Program-made: the position numbers and the translations under genes
Notes under the pieces: generated by a model
The model's database searches: none
What the model was told of the DNA's origin: nothing
What the model saw: only the letters and a program-made list of their open reading frames with translations
In this document: in pieces, positions 6,290-12,820 of the stretch
Layout of the letters: every line of letters starts with the position of its first letter
How positions within the stretch are numbered: position 1 is the first letter of the stretch
DNA from: a virus
IMG/VR virus record: IMGVR_UViG_3300021057_000021
Coordinates: 1 to 40,298 of that record
Direction: 5' to 3' (one strand)
Length of the DNA stretch: 40,298 nucleotides

Positions 6290-7324
6290 TCACTCGGCCC
6301 TTTCATCGATAGGCTCATTACACAGGGACTCCAGCCCTGCGCGCATGGCATCGAGGCTGATCCGCTCGGTCAGCTCCTTCCATGAGCCCGTGCCGAAGTG
6401 TCGCTCTAGCGCGATAGCCTTGCGCGTCTTGTCCGCTGCGCTCTGACCGGGCCAGCGCTTGACCATTTCATGCTGGATCCGCTCGGCAAGGATCTCGCGC
6501 TCGTCCCGCTCGGGGTTGCGGCCACCTTCGTTGACGTAGTGCCTGGTTTTCGTCGACGTATCCACCCCGGTGTGCCCGGCGGGATTGAGCAAGCGCACGT
6601 GCGGCTCGAAGTCAGCGAACGTCGGGCGCTTGAAACTGCGGCCGTTGATCAGGTCAAAGCGATCCTTGATCACGTGCGCGAGGATCTCGATCCCGTCGTC
6701 GTCGGACCGGTCCTTTTCCATTTCGACGACGAGGGAGGGCTCGAACCCAAACTCTCCCTCCACTTTCATCTTGATCCCCGTCTTGATCAGCTCGCGCTTG
6801 CCGCGTTCGTTCACCTCGAAGTCGTATTCGTATCCCGCGCGCCCGCACACGATGATGTGTAGCGGGGCGTTGAGGTACAACGCGGGCCACGCCGACCACT
6901 TGGCTTTGACTGCGGCCCAGTCCTGAAACTCTAGCTTCGTCGTCGGGGCGCGACCCTTGGCCCGTTGCGCCTCTTGCAGTGCGGCCAGGTAGCTGCGCTG
7001 CACTTCCTCCCATACGTGAGAGATCGAGTCGACGATCAGCACGGACACACCGGCCGCGATCGCCTCTTGCGTTACCGCGAGCAGGTCAGCGAGCGCGCGT
7101 GTCTTGCTCACGAGGAGCGGCTGACCCGTGCGTTCCTTGACCCGGCCTTTCCAGAAATCCGATCCGGTCTCGGTGTCGAACATCGCGATCGGACCGGTGA
7201 GCTTGAAGTGCTCGCGCGTACCGATCGCTAGCTCAATCGCGGTGTGTGTCTTGCCTGAGCCTGCGAACCCTAGAAATCCTGCTTTGAGGTATCCCGCGTC
7301 CGAGGCGGGTGCGAGGAGTGACAC
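6290..7324 (-). CDS. RecA-like P-loop ATPase (Sak4-type recombination protein)
   Basis: 344 residues from GTG 7324, with GGAGGT 10 bases upstream. Walker A G-F-A-G-S-G-K-T at 19-26 and Walker B VLIVDS at 95-100 place it in the phage nucleotide-binding AAA/RecA core group that includes Sak4 single-strand annealing proteins. The domain runs to about residue 240 (HIIVCGRAGYEYDFEVNE). The C-terminus is a helical tail with YVNEGGRNPERDEREILAER. Role: recombination or replication restart with RusA. A longer frame to 7429 is a shadow of the overlapping small membrane gene. Confidence 0.85.
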   Translation of the reverse strand: MSLLAPASDAGYLKAGFLGFAGSGKTHTAIELAIGTREHFKLTGPIAMFDTETGSDFWKGRVKERTGQPLLVSKTRALADLLAVTQEAIAAGVSVLIVDSISHVWEEVQRSYLAALQEAQRAKGRAPTTKLEFQDWAAVKAKWSAWPALYLNAPLHIIVCGRAGYEYDFEVNERGKRELIKTGIKMKVEGEFGFEPSLVVEMEKDRSDDDGIEILAHVIKDRFDLINGRSFKRPTFADFEPHVRLLNPAGHTGVDTSTKTRHYVNEGGRNPERDEREILAERIQHEMVKRWPGQSAADKTRKAIALERHFGTGSWKELTERISLDAMRAGLESLCNEPIDERAE

Positions 7325-7443
7325 GGCGGAGGTAACCTCCGCTCGATGCGCGTGAGCGAGAACGCTCCGACGACGGCAGGCAAGAGCGCGAGGCCTCCGA
7401 TCAGGAGACCCACGACGAGCCCATACCATTCGTCAGCAGTCAC
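7270..7443 (-). CDS. Small membrane protein overlapping the ATPase start
   Basis: 57 residues. The GTG at 7443-7441 forms a GTGA overlap with the repressor stop. Residues 8-30 (GLVVGLLIGGLALLPAVVGAF) are one transmembrane helix, followed by TRIERRLPPP and a polar tail. The last 55 bases overlap the ATPase gene in a different frame. Placement directly after the repressor suggests a lysogeny- or exclusion-related membrane peptide. Function unknown. Confidence 0.65.
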   Translation of the reverse strand: MTADEWYGLVVGLLIGGLALLPAVVGAFSLTRIERRLPPPCHSSHPPRTRDTSKQDF

Positions 7444-7640
7444 GCGACACCGAGCAAGTAAGAGACAGTGGTATCGAGGGCACGGGCAATGCGCGATAGC
7501 CGCGACGCGCGCGGCATGGTGCGCCCCGTTTCCCAGTCAGCCACAGTGCACCCGCGGACGCCGACGCGCGCGGCCAGGTCTGACTGGCGCCAGCCTTTCC
7601 GCTTGCGCCGCATTGCGATCCGTCGAGCCGTTACGTTCAT
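7440..7640 (-). CDS. Small Cro/CI-type XRE repressor
   Basis: 66 residues from ATG 7640, all one helix-turn-helix domain. N-V-T-A-R-R-I-A-M-R-R-K-R is helix 1, WRQSDLAARVGVRGCTVADW the recognition HTH, then ETGRTMPRASRLSRIARALD and the closing VSYLLGVA. It lacks the C-terminal dimerisation/cleavage domain of lambda CI, so it is Cro-like or needs a partner. No Shine-Dalgarno precedes the ATG; a TTGACG lies about 30 bases upstream and operator copy 2 is only 9 bases away, consistent with a leaderless, autoregulated transcript. It is the leading candidate reader of the dispersed operators. The longer frame to 7736 is unlikely. Confidence 0.85.
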   Translation of the reverse strand: MNVTARRIAMRRKRKGWRQSDLAARVGVRGCTVADWETGRTMPRASRLSRIARALDTTVSYLLGVA

Positions 7641-7648
7641 GGTACGCG

Positions 7649-7665
7649 TTTGGGGTTGTCCCAAA
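7649..7665. promoter_or_regulatory. Operator-like inverted repeat, copy 2
   Basis: TTTGGG-GTTGT-CCCAAA, a perfect 6+6 inverted repeat with a 5-base spacer. It is 9 bases upstream of the repressor ATG and just downstream of a leftward TTGACG, well placed for autoregulation. Confidence 0.8.
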
Positions 7666-7747
7666 AATCCGTCAAGCGAATCGCGCGACGTCGAGCGGAA
7701 CCGCGCGAGGTCATGCACGAACTTCCGAGTGGTCACGTGGCGCGCGC

Positions 7748-7762
7748 TTGGGTTTCACCCGC
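7748..7762. promoter_or_regulatory. Operator-like inverted repeat, copy 3 (degenerate)
   Basis: TTGGG-TTTCA-CCCGC. The left half and central CCC match the family; the right flank is GC instead of AA. It is in the divergent control region. Confidence 0.45.
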
Positions 7763-7918
7763 ATGCTGTGGGACAAACGGTGCACATCCGGATCGCCGGC
7801 CGCGGAGCCTAGCAGAAAACGCCGTCCGGAGCGGGGTTCGTGTCGCGGGCTTGTGAGTTTCTCGACGACGAACCCTTGCCAGTGAGCCCGGTCCTGTGGC
7901 TATAGGGTGGACCACATT

Positions 7919-7935
7919 TGTGGGACAGACCCAAA
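7919..7935. promoter_or_regulatory. Operator-like inverted repeat, copy 4
   Basis: TGTGGG-ACAGA-CCCAAA; one half differs at one position. It lies just downstream of a candidate rightward -10 (TATAGG at 7901), so binding would block transcription of the 7991 operon. Confidence 0.65.
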
Positions 7936-7990
7936 CGTTAACCGCGGGGACGGTTGACGCGAGGGCCATCCTGCGGGGACGCTCGTCCCC

Positions 7991-8548
7991 ATGACCCAAA
8001 AGCAACGCGTCCCTAGGAAGAATCAGCGCAGCGTGTCTCAGCCCGGCCTGCTCTACGAGCGGATCGCATCGGCTATCCGTGCACAGTTAGACCCTGACGT
8101 GGTGGCCCAGATCGCGGAGCGCGTGGTGGCTGAGGCCGTCGAGGCGGAGTACCAGCAGGCTGCGCAACGGCTCGCGGCCATGCTCGGCGCTGCGCCCGCG
8201 CCTCCGCCCGCTCCTCGGCCCGCGCGTCGTGCGCCTCCGCAAGCGGCGAAGCCTCCGGCGAAGAAACCCAACGGAGCGAACCACGAGCGCAAACGCGCCG
8301 CACCGCGCCCGCGCGTGGACAAGATTCCGATCGGAGTCCAAGCGAAGCGCGCGCGCGATTTCCTGCGCAAGGGGCCCGCGACGGGGGTTGATATCATCGC
8401 GGCCGTGCGCCCGAAGGAAGCGATCGACCCTCGCAGGATCCCGGCCGTGTGGGCGCAATTGCGCGAGCGCGGGGGGCTGAAAGTCTCGGCGGCCGGATAT
8501 GACCGCGAGGGTCACGGCAAGCTGACTCTCTGGAAATTGGACGAGTAG
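7991..8548 (+). CDS. Basic two-domain protein, possibly winged-helix
   Basis: 185 residues. The N-terminal 60 residues are helical (LYERIASAIRAQLDPDVVAQ). Residues about 68-115 are a disordered Ala/Pro/Lys linker (APPPAPRPARRAPPQ). The C-terminal 70 residues (QAKRARDFLRKGPATGVDI, then PAVWAQLRERGGLKVSAAGY) look like a winged helix that ends in a strand, LTLWKLDE. It is the first gene of the rightward operon under operators 3 and 4. A DNA-binding role such as early regulator is inferred, not proven. Confidence 0.7.
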   Translation: MTQKQRVPRKNQRSVSQPGLLYERIASAIRAQLDPDVVAQIAERVVAEAVEAEYQQAAQRLAAMLGAAPAPPPAPRPARRAPPQAAKPPAKKPNGANHERKRAAPRPRVDKIPIGVQAKRARDFLRKGPATGVDIIAAVRPKEAIDPRRIPAVWAQLRERGGLKVSAAGYDREGHGKLTLWKLDE

Positions 8549-8551
8549 ATC

Positions 8552-8824
8552 ATGCGACGCACCCGTCACGAGTGGGAGGCACTCGCGGCCGTAACCGCGG
8601 GCTACGTCGAGCGCGGGCTCGGGATCATCCGCGGCTATAACCTCGCGGCCTATGGCGACGAGGATCCCGACCCCGAGCCCGATGACACGCTGGATTTCTG
8701 GCGCGGCTGGGTGAGCTACGCGGAGATCATGACGATCGACGGGTGCGCTACGGACCTCGACGCGTACAACGCGGGGATCGTCGCGCGTGAACTGTGGCTC
8801 GCGATAGTGGAGGGGGAAGAGTGA
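8552..8824 (+). CDS. Hypothetical acidic 90-residue protein
   Basis: Starts at ATG 8552, three bases after the previous stop. The composition is acidic and aromatic (DEDPDPEPDDTLDFWRGW), with a C-terminal helix NAGIVARELWLAIVEGEE. No motif recognised. It is translationally coupled to the next gene by a GTGA overlap. A DNA-mimic-like acidic character is suggestive only. Confidence 0.65.
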   Translation: MRRTRHEWEALAAVTAGYVERGLGIIRGYNLAAYGDEDPDPEPDDTLDFWRGWVSYAEIMTIDGCATDLDAYNAGIVARELWLAIVEGEE

Positions 8825-9141
8825 AGCGGCTCAAGGTCACGGCCGCGATGCTGCGGCGGATGGGAGCCTGCGCACGCCAGGTGCTGCACTTCGACCACGT
8901 CTACCCTGACGGGGTGGTTCTCACCGACGAGCAGGAACATAACCTCTGGGTTGTAATCGACGCGCGGGAACACCTGTTCAATCTGTGGTGGTTCGGCGTC
9001 TCCCTGAACCGGCTCGTCGCCGTCGATCGGCGACTCCCTGGGTGCTGGTGTTGGCTCTGCTGTAAGGACACGCGCTCGGCAGAGTTCGCGTTCGCGGGTG
9101 TGCTCGCTAATCTCGTGGCCGCACTGGACAAGGCTCCGTGA
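8821..9141 (+). CDS. Hypothetical 106-residue protein
   Basis: GTG 8821 (GTGA overlap), with GGAGGGGGAAGA just upstream. The N-terminal pattern M-G-A-C-A-R-Q-V-L-H-F-D-H-V-Y-P-D-G-V resembles a small domain I have seen in many phage and bacterial hypothetical proteins, in which a cysteine-containing helix is followed by W/Y-P-D-G. A second part has CWCWLCCKDTRSAEFAF. Function unknown. The ORF to 8794 is not used. Confidence 0.65.
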   Translation: MKRLKVTAAMLRRMGACARQVLHFDHVYPDGVVLTDEQEHNLWVVIDAREHLFNLWWFGVSLNRLVAVDRRLPGCWCWLCCKDTRSAEFAFAGVLANLVAALDKAP

Positions 9142-9299
9142 GCTACTACCCGCCCGATTGGGATCCGGATACATACGCTCTGTGCGGGTGGCCTGAGTGC
9201 GCCTGCGGAGGTCATAGCTACATGGTCAAGCCACCCCTCAGTAGTTTCGCCTGCGCCACGATTGGGCTCGGGCTGCTAGCCTTCGTCGCGTTGCGCTAG
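9138..9299 (+). CDS. Small membrane protein with CGWPECACGGH motif
   Basis: 53 residues from GTG 9138 (GTGA overlap). An N-terminal aromatic stretch (YYPPDWDPDTY) is followed by a cysteine-rich turn with three Cys and a His, then a hydrophobic C-terminus (FACATIGLGLLAFVALR) that could be a transmembrane anchor. A tRNA-like T-arm begins only about 12 bases after its stop. Confidence 0.6.
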   Translation: MSYYPPDWDPDTYALCGWPECACGGHSYMVKPPLSSFACATIGLGLLAFVALR

Positions 9300-9340
9300 T
9301 CAGCACGGGTGCGGGGTGCGATTCCCCGCCGCAGGCCTCT

Positions 9341-9410
9341 TGCCCTGTCCGGTGGACCGGACGCCGGGACTTGTAGCCCGGGCGAAGTGGTTCGATTCCA
9401 CCACGGGCTC
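9341..9410 (+). tRNA. Irregular tRNA-Thr-like sequence (TGT?)
   Basis: T-loop TTCGATT with GTGG/CCAC stem and a 3' ACGGGC that pairs with 5' GCCC(T)GT only if one T is bulged. Anticodon stem CCGGG/CCCGG closes an 8-base loop, ACTTGTAG, rather than 7. The D-arm GTCC-GGTGGACC-GGAC is plausible. Two single-base irregularities make it a degenerate or unusual tRNA. Confidence 0.4.
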
Positions 9411-9411
9411 C

Positions 9412-9506
9412 GCTAGCAACGCGCACTCCTTGCAGGAGTGATCGCCCTGTAAAGGCGAGCGCGGGTGTGACTCCGATGGGCTGCCCCGGTAGGTCACACT
9501 GCTAGC
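9412..9506 (+). tRNA. Irregular tRNA-Tyr-like sequence (GTA)
   Basis: Acceptor GCTAGCA/TGCTAGC is a perfect 7-bp helix. Anticodon stem TCGCC/GGCGA with loop CTGTAAA gives the classic Tyr GTA loop. The D-region forms CACTCC-TTGCA-GGAGTG. The T-arm is not canonical: instead GTGTGAC...GTCACAC forms a long arm with an inner GGG-CTG-CCC. Length 95 bases suits a long-variable-arm tRNA, but the missing TTC loop is a serious departure. Confidence 0.4.
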
Positions 9507-9512
9507 GGCTAT

Positions 9513-9585
9513 GGCGCTCTCACCTAGCGGCCAGGGTCCCGGGCTTTCAACTCGGGTGCGGCGGGTTCGATTCCCCCGAGCGCTA
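9513..9585 (+). tRNA. tRNA-Glu (TTC)
   Basis: Acceptor GGCGCTC/GAGCGCT (one G-T pair). Anticodon stem CCGGG/CTCGG with loop CTTTCAA gives TTC. T-loop TTCGATT with a mostly paired stem GCGGG/CCCCC; discriminator A. Forward strand, within the 9300-9611 tRNA block. Confidence 0.85.
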
Positions 9586-9611
9586 CGACGAGCAACGCGA
9601 CACGAGGAGCA

Positions 9612-9860
9612 ATGTCTACCACCGACGATACCAGACCGATCAAGGCTCCCCCGTCTGTTGCGCGCGTCGAGCGTTGGCTCGAAAGCAAGTTCGCTCCGAT
9701 CCCGGCTCTGGCAGATCTGGCGAGCTACATCGTATGGCGCGGGATCAAAGACAGCGCGCGCGACGAGCGAACCGGGGAGACGATGGGGCCACCCGCGCAC
9801 GATCACTTTCGCCGCGCCGCGCTGGCGCTCGCGCACGAACTCCTGTGCAGGGGCGAGTAA
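9612..9860 (+). CDS. Hypothetical 82-residue protein
   Basis: ATG 9612 follows GAGGAGCA, a good Shine-Dalgarno; further upstream is GAGCAACGCGACAC, a start-associated sequence also seen near 39002 and 40119. The fold looks helical (VERWLESKF, LADLASYIVW, FRRAALALAHELL). No family recognised. First of three tightly coupled genes ending in the excisionase-like gene. Confidence 0.65.
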   Translation: MSTTDDTRPIKAPPSVARVERWLESKFAPIPALADLASYIVWRGIKDSARDERTGETMGPPAHDHFRRAALALAHELLCRGE

Positions 9861-10135
9861 TGGGCCGGCCGAAGTTCGTTCCCGACGTCCAGACCATGCG
9901 ATGGGTGCTCCGCCGCGCCGCGCAGGCCGCAAAGGATCTGCGTCGCGACGCAGACCACGACGGCAAGCGCGGGCGCTACCACGAGGCGATGCTCCACGAG
10001 GCCAGCGCGTTCGCGATCATGACGTTCGCGGAAGAGCTGCGCGCCGCGGACATCGCGTGCCGCAAGGCGAGCGGGCTGCCGATCTTCATGGACACGGAGC
10101 CCGAGCTACCCGCGGCCGCGGAGCCTGCGCCATGA
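9860..10135 (+). CDS. Hypothetical helical 91-residue protein
   Basis: ATG 9860 overlaps the previous TAA as TAATG. Three helices, rich in Arg, Ala and Glu (VLRRAAQAAKDLRRDADH; YHEAMLHEASAFAIMTFAEEL; IACRKASG), then a Pro/Glu/Ala tail. Function unknown. The longer frame from 9674 is a shadow. Confidence 0.65.
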   Translation: MGRPKFVPDVQTMRWVLRRAAQAAKDLRRDADHDGKRGRYHEAMLHEASAFAIMTFAEELRAADIACRKASGLPIFMDTEPELPAAAEPAP

Positions 10136-10317
10136 GCCCGAGCCTCGAACTCGTGGCGATTAAGGACGTCCCTACGCGGTTCCCGTGGTGGCCGTTCTCG
10201 GTCTGGACCACGTACAACCTGATCCAGCGCGGCAAGCTGCGCGCGGTGCGGGTCGGGCGCAGACGACTCCTAACGGAGGATCACCTGCGCGAATTCATCG
10301 CGCGGAACACGCGCTAG
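10132..10317 (+). CDS. Excisionase-like HTH protein (putative Xis)
   Basis: 61 residues. A compact MerR/excisionase HTH: L-V-A-I-K-D-V-P, WTTYNLIQRGKLRAVRVGRR, L-L-T-E-D-H-L-R-E-F-I, the usual helix, turn, strand and final helix. ATG 10132 overlaps the prior stop as ATGA. Its stop overlaps the convergent integrase stop (CTAG). Such proteins direct prophage excision by binding the attachment-site arms. Next to the integrase this is a strong functional guess. Confidence 0.8.
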   Translation: MSPSLELVAIKDVPTRFPWWPFSVWTTYNLIQRGKLRAVRVGRRRLLTEDHLREFIARNTR

Positions 10318-11438
10318 ACGGGCCGGAGGATTCGTCCGCGCGCATCACGCGCGCCCGCGATCGCGATGTTCAGCGGGGGGCGACGAGCGTCCGGGATGGT
10401 GAACTGCAGCCGACCATAGTCCTGAGTGAACACGTCCGGGGTATGGTGCGCGTACGTCGTTTCGGTCACCGTGACCGACGAGTGGCCCAGGATCTTGGAC
10501 AAGCGGAAGATGTCCCCTCCGTTCCGCACCCAGTGCGTCGCGAACGTGTGGCGGAGATCGTGAAACGTCAGATCCTTGTCTAGCTTCGCTGCGTCTCGCG
10601 CCTTGTAGAACGCGATCCGCACGCCGGCCTGCGCCCGAACTCCTCCGAGCGGTGAGGGGAACACGAGGAGCGCACCGTCCCGCTTGAGTGCGCGAGCGCG
10701 CAGCATCGGCAGCACGACATCCAAGATCGGAACGGTGCGCGGCTCACCCGTCTTAGTCGTCCCGTGCTTTCCGCGATGCACGTCGATTTCCCTGCGCTCT
10801 AGATCTACGTCGGCCCACTGCAGATGCAGAAGCTCATCGAACCGCATACCTGTTGCGAGCGCGAGCGCGATCAGATCGCGGTACTCCTCGGTGCATGCGG
10901 CCAGGAGCCGGGTCATTTCCTCGCGCGTGCGGATCCAGTTGTAGCGCTCCCTCGGGACCGCTACCGGGGTAATGCGTACGTACGGGCTCGATTCGAGCCA
11001 CCCGCTACTGACGAAGTGTGCCAGCGCGCACGCGAGGACGATCAGCCGCGTGTTCACGGTGCGCGGCTTTGCCGTGCGTGCCTGGCGATCGCGAAACGTG
11101 GTGATGTGCGCCCGTTTGATGTTCACGATCGGCGTGCCCCCGAACGCGGGGATCAAGTGACGCAGCGTGACCGAACGGAACGAGCGATAGGACCTGGACT
11201 CCGACTGCTCAAGGTGATCGATCCACGCGTGGGCCGCTTCCGCGAACGTGCGATCGAGGCTCATCTCCGCGGGCAACTCACCCGCGCGGATCTTCCGCGC
11301 TGTAACCATGGCCTCTTGCTCGGCAGCGATGGCTGCTTTCTCCGAGCCGTACGCCCCGACGTAGTCTTTATCGGTCCCGGTCCTCGGGATGTAGACGTAG
11401 TAACGCGTCCCGCTCTTGCTCTTGCTCTTCCGGATCAT
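10314..11438 (-). CDS. int: Tyrosine-type site-specific integrase
   Basis: 374 residues. The catalytic set is R199 in TGMRFDELLHLQW, K229, H293-x2-R296 in HDLRHTFATHW, G318-H319 and Y329 in TTYAHH, all present, so it should be active. The N-terminal part (residues 60-160) is the core-binding SAM-like domain and residues 1-60 are a basic arm-type binding region with a KSKSKSGTRYYVYI start. Start 11438 is used: GGAAAGG is 11 bases upstream, though GGAGG directly abuts the ATG, and an operator copy (11458) lies between it and a candidate promoter. ATG 11486 is the alternative and would place the operator within the gene. Confidence 0.93.
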   Translation of the reverse strand: MIRKSKSKSGTRYYVYIPRTGTDKDYVGAYGSEKAAIAAEQEAMVTARKIRAGELPAEMSLDRTFAEAAHAWIDHLEQSESRSYRSFRSVTLRHLIPAFGGTPIVNIKRAHITTFRDRQARTAKPRTVNTRLIVLACALAHFVSSGWLESSPYVRITPVAVPRERYNWIRTREEMTRLLAACTEEYRDLIALALATGMRFDELLHLQWADVDLERREIDVHRGKHGTTKTGEPRTVPILDVVLPMLRARALKRDGALLVFPSPLGGVRAQAGVRIAFYKARDAAKLDKDLTFHDLRHTFATHWVRNGGDIFRLSKILGHSSVTVTETTYAHHTPDVFTQDYGRLQFTIPDARRPPLNIAIAGARDARGRILRPV

Positions 11439-11457
11439 CCTCCGTGCTGCCTTTCCG

Positions 11458-11474
11458 CCTGGGCCTTTCCCAAG
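11458..11474. promoter_or_regulatory. Operator-like inverted repeat, copy 5
   Basis: CCTGGG-CCTTT-CCCAAG. Central GGG-N5-CCC matches the family with one flank changed. It lies 20 bases upstream of the preferred integrase start and downstream of a -10-like TATGCT (leftward), so it could repress int. Confidence 0.55.
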
Positions 11475-11486
11475 CGCAGCGAGCAT

Positions 11487-11680
11487 ACACCCGTCAGGAC
11501 AACGTCAGGACAAACCGATCGTAAGTATTTATGATCATTCGACGATATTTGTTCTGGGACAATGTTTCCGTATCCATCTCGCGCACTTAGCACCATGGTC
11601 TAACCCAAGCGACTCCACGCGCTCCGACGAGAACGCAGACCGCCACAAAGCACGACGGGACAACGTCAGGACAACGGCCG
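11487..11680. other. Candidate attP with arm-type repeats
   Basis: GTCAGGACAA occurs three times: two head-to-tail copies 12 bases apart starting near 11493, and a third near 11668. Related GGGACAA lies near 11556 and 11655. Between them a distinctly AT-rich stretch (about 11521-11555, with TAAGTATTTATGATCATT) stands out in the GC-rich genome and is the best core candidate. Repeats flanking an AT-rich core beside int are typical of attP. The exact core cannot be placed without the host attB. Confidence 0.6.
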
Positions 11681-11703
11681 CGCGTCGTGGCACTGTGCTC
11701 CGC

Positions 11704-12099
11704 ATGGACCACGACGACAGTCCGACCACCGACGACGACGCGCACGAGAGCGAGGACCACGCGGAGCACATCGCCCGCTTGCGCCTCGTGAGCCGTGCGT
11801 TTCACCGAGCCGTCGAGGCTCTTAACGAGATCGACCTAGAGCTAGCGGTCCAGAACCGTGGCCACGTCGTGGCCGCGTGGGACGGTTACCTCTTTCGCCT
11901 GCTCGTCGCGAAGCTCTATACGCGGCTCGCTGCAAAGCTCGTCCCGCTGGTCATGGAGGCGATCGACCGGACGCGCGGCCCGAACGATGGGGACGTAACG
12001 CGGGACGAAGTGCTCGCGGAGTTCGATCGCGTGGCGGAGGAGCTGCTGACCATGGTCTCGCACGTGGAGATCAACCTGAACACCGCGAGCAAGGCATGA
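11704..12099 (+). CDS. Hypothetical 131-residue helical protein
   Basis: ATG 11704. An acidic disordered N-terminus (DHDDSPTTDDDAHESED) leads into three long helices (FHRAVEALNEIDLELAV; LFRLLVAKLYTRLAAKLVPL; VLAEFDRVAEELLTMV). No family recognised. The upstream extension crosses the attP candidate and is rejected. First of four coupled rightward genes downstream of the integrase region. Confidence 0.7.
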   Translation: MDHDDSPTTDDDAHESEDHAEHIARLRLVSRAFHRAVEALNEIDLELAVQNRGHVVAAWDGYLFRLLVAKLYTRLAAKLVPLVMEAIDRTRGPNDGDVTRDEVLAEFDRVAEELLTMVSHVEINLNTASKA

Positions 12100-12401
12100 C
12101 CATGGCCGATACCGATCGCGATCGCGAGTTGATCGAATCGATGGCGCGCGCGGACGACGTGCTCACCAGCGACGAACGCAGCCCGGACCACATGAGCAAG
12201 TGCGGCAACTGCACCTATCAGTGGCTCATGGCCGAAGTGGCTCGCGAGTTCGCGGCCGCGGAACGGTGGGACGTGCGCGCGTGGATCGACGAGGTAGCCC
12301 GCAGGTGGGACGCAACGGAATTCGTCCGGCTCTGGACCGCGGAGACAGAGGCCGGACGCGATCCGCGTGCGGCGTTCGAGGCGCGCGGGTGGATCCCATG
12401 A
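12096..12401 (+). CDS. Hypothetical 101-residue protein with CGNC
   Basis: ATG 12096 (ATGA overlap); ATG 12102 is an alternative. Acidic N-terminus, then C-G-N-C, a likely metal knuckle or redox pair, then an amphipathic helix rich in Trp/Arg (AAERWDVRAWIDEVARRW). No family recognised; a zinc-dependent DNA-binding or adapter role is only a guess. Confidence 0.65.
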   Translation: MTMADTDRDRELIESMARADDVLTSDERSPDHMSKCGNCTYQWLMAEVAREFAAAERWDVRAWIDEVARRWDATEFVRLWTAETEAGRDPRAAFEARGWIP

Positions 12402-12610
12402 CCAAGGTCCCACTCCTCCCATCGCCCGGACTGAACACCGCGTACACCAAACGCCACGAATGGATCCTGCTCGCGGACAACGGCCGCAAGTTCAAGTGCG
12501 AGCGCTGCGGCGCGTCCTACGAGATGAACCTGCCCGCTCCGCTCGACGTGTACATCGCGGCATGTAACGCGTTCCTCAGGTCTCACAAGCGCTGCAAGGT
12601 GCAGAAGTGA
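12398..12610 (+). CDS. Small CERCG zinc-finger-like protein
   Basis: 70 residues, ATG 12398 (ATGA). Has KFKCERCGASYEMN and later C-N, H-K-R-C, a C-x2-C...C...H-x3-C arrangement that suggests a single zinc site. The start HEWILLADNGRKFKCERCG is similar in spirit to classical zinc-ribbon openings. Coupled to the next gene by GTGA. Confidence 0.7.
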   Translation: MTKVPLLPSPGLNTAYTKRHEWILLADNGRKFKCERCGASYEMNLPAPLDVYIAACNAFLRSHKRCKVQK

Positions 12611-12798
12611 GCGGACCGTTCCAGACCCGCCGTGACTCAGGCGAACTGCGCTACTTCGCCACGCTACGCGAGGCGATGGCGGACGCGGCGGACGAGTCCG
12701 TGTGGAAGGTGTCCTTTGACGCTGTCTCGGGTGAACGCGTGCGGCTCGTCCGACACGATCAAGGCTGGGTCTACGAACCGCTACCGACGCTCGCGTAG
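12607..12798 (+). CDS. Hypothetical 63-residue protein
   Basis: GTG 12607 (GTGA overlap). The sequence looks like a small beta-rich domain: GELRYFATLREAMADAAD, WKVSFDAVSGERVRLVRH, GWVYEPLP. Function unknown. Last gene of the rightward block; it faces the end of the late operon 22 bases away, where the two transcripts must terminate. Confidence 0.65.
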   Translation: MSGPFQTRRDSGELRYFATLREAMADAADESVWKVSFDAVSGERVRLVRHDQGWVYEPLPTLA

Positions 12799-12820
12799 TC
12801 GCTTCCTCCGCGCCCGCGCG

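Larger units (their letters stand above)
7641..7990. promoter_or_regulatory. Divergent control region (immunity region)
   Basis: 350 bases without a supported gene between the leftward repressor and the rightward operon. It holds three operator copies (7649, 7748, 7919), a leftward TTGACG at 7675-7670 and a rightward -10-like TATAGG at 7901-7906 with TTGCCA at 7876 (19-base spacer). It also has a direct repeat of GCGGGGACG ending in a small hairpin, GGGGAC-GCTC-GTCCCC, that touches the ATG at 7991. The layout resembles a phage lysis-lysogeny switch. Confidence 0.7.

Noticed and set aside
6019-6351. N-terminal extension of the replication protein to ATG 6351
   Set aside because: The extra residues translate repeats and lack domain character; a start at 6018 leaves an origin-like intergenic region.
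9251-9338. A tRNA with acceptor GCCTGCG/CGCAGGC and T-arm CGGGG-TGCGATT-CCCCG
   Set aside because: The acceptor and T-arm pair well, but no D- or anticodon arm fits and most of it overlaps the 9138-9299 gene; it may be a tRNA remnant.
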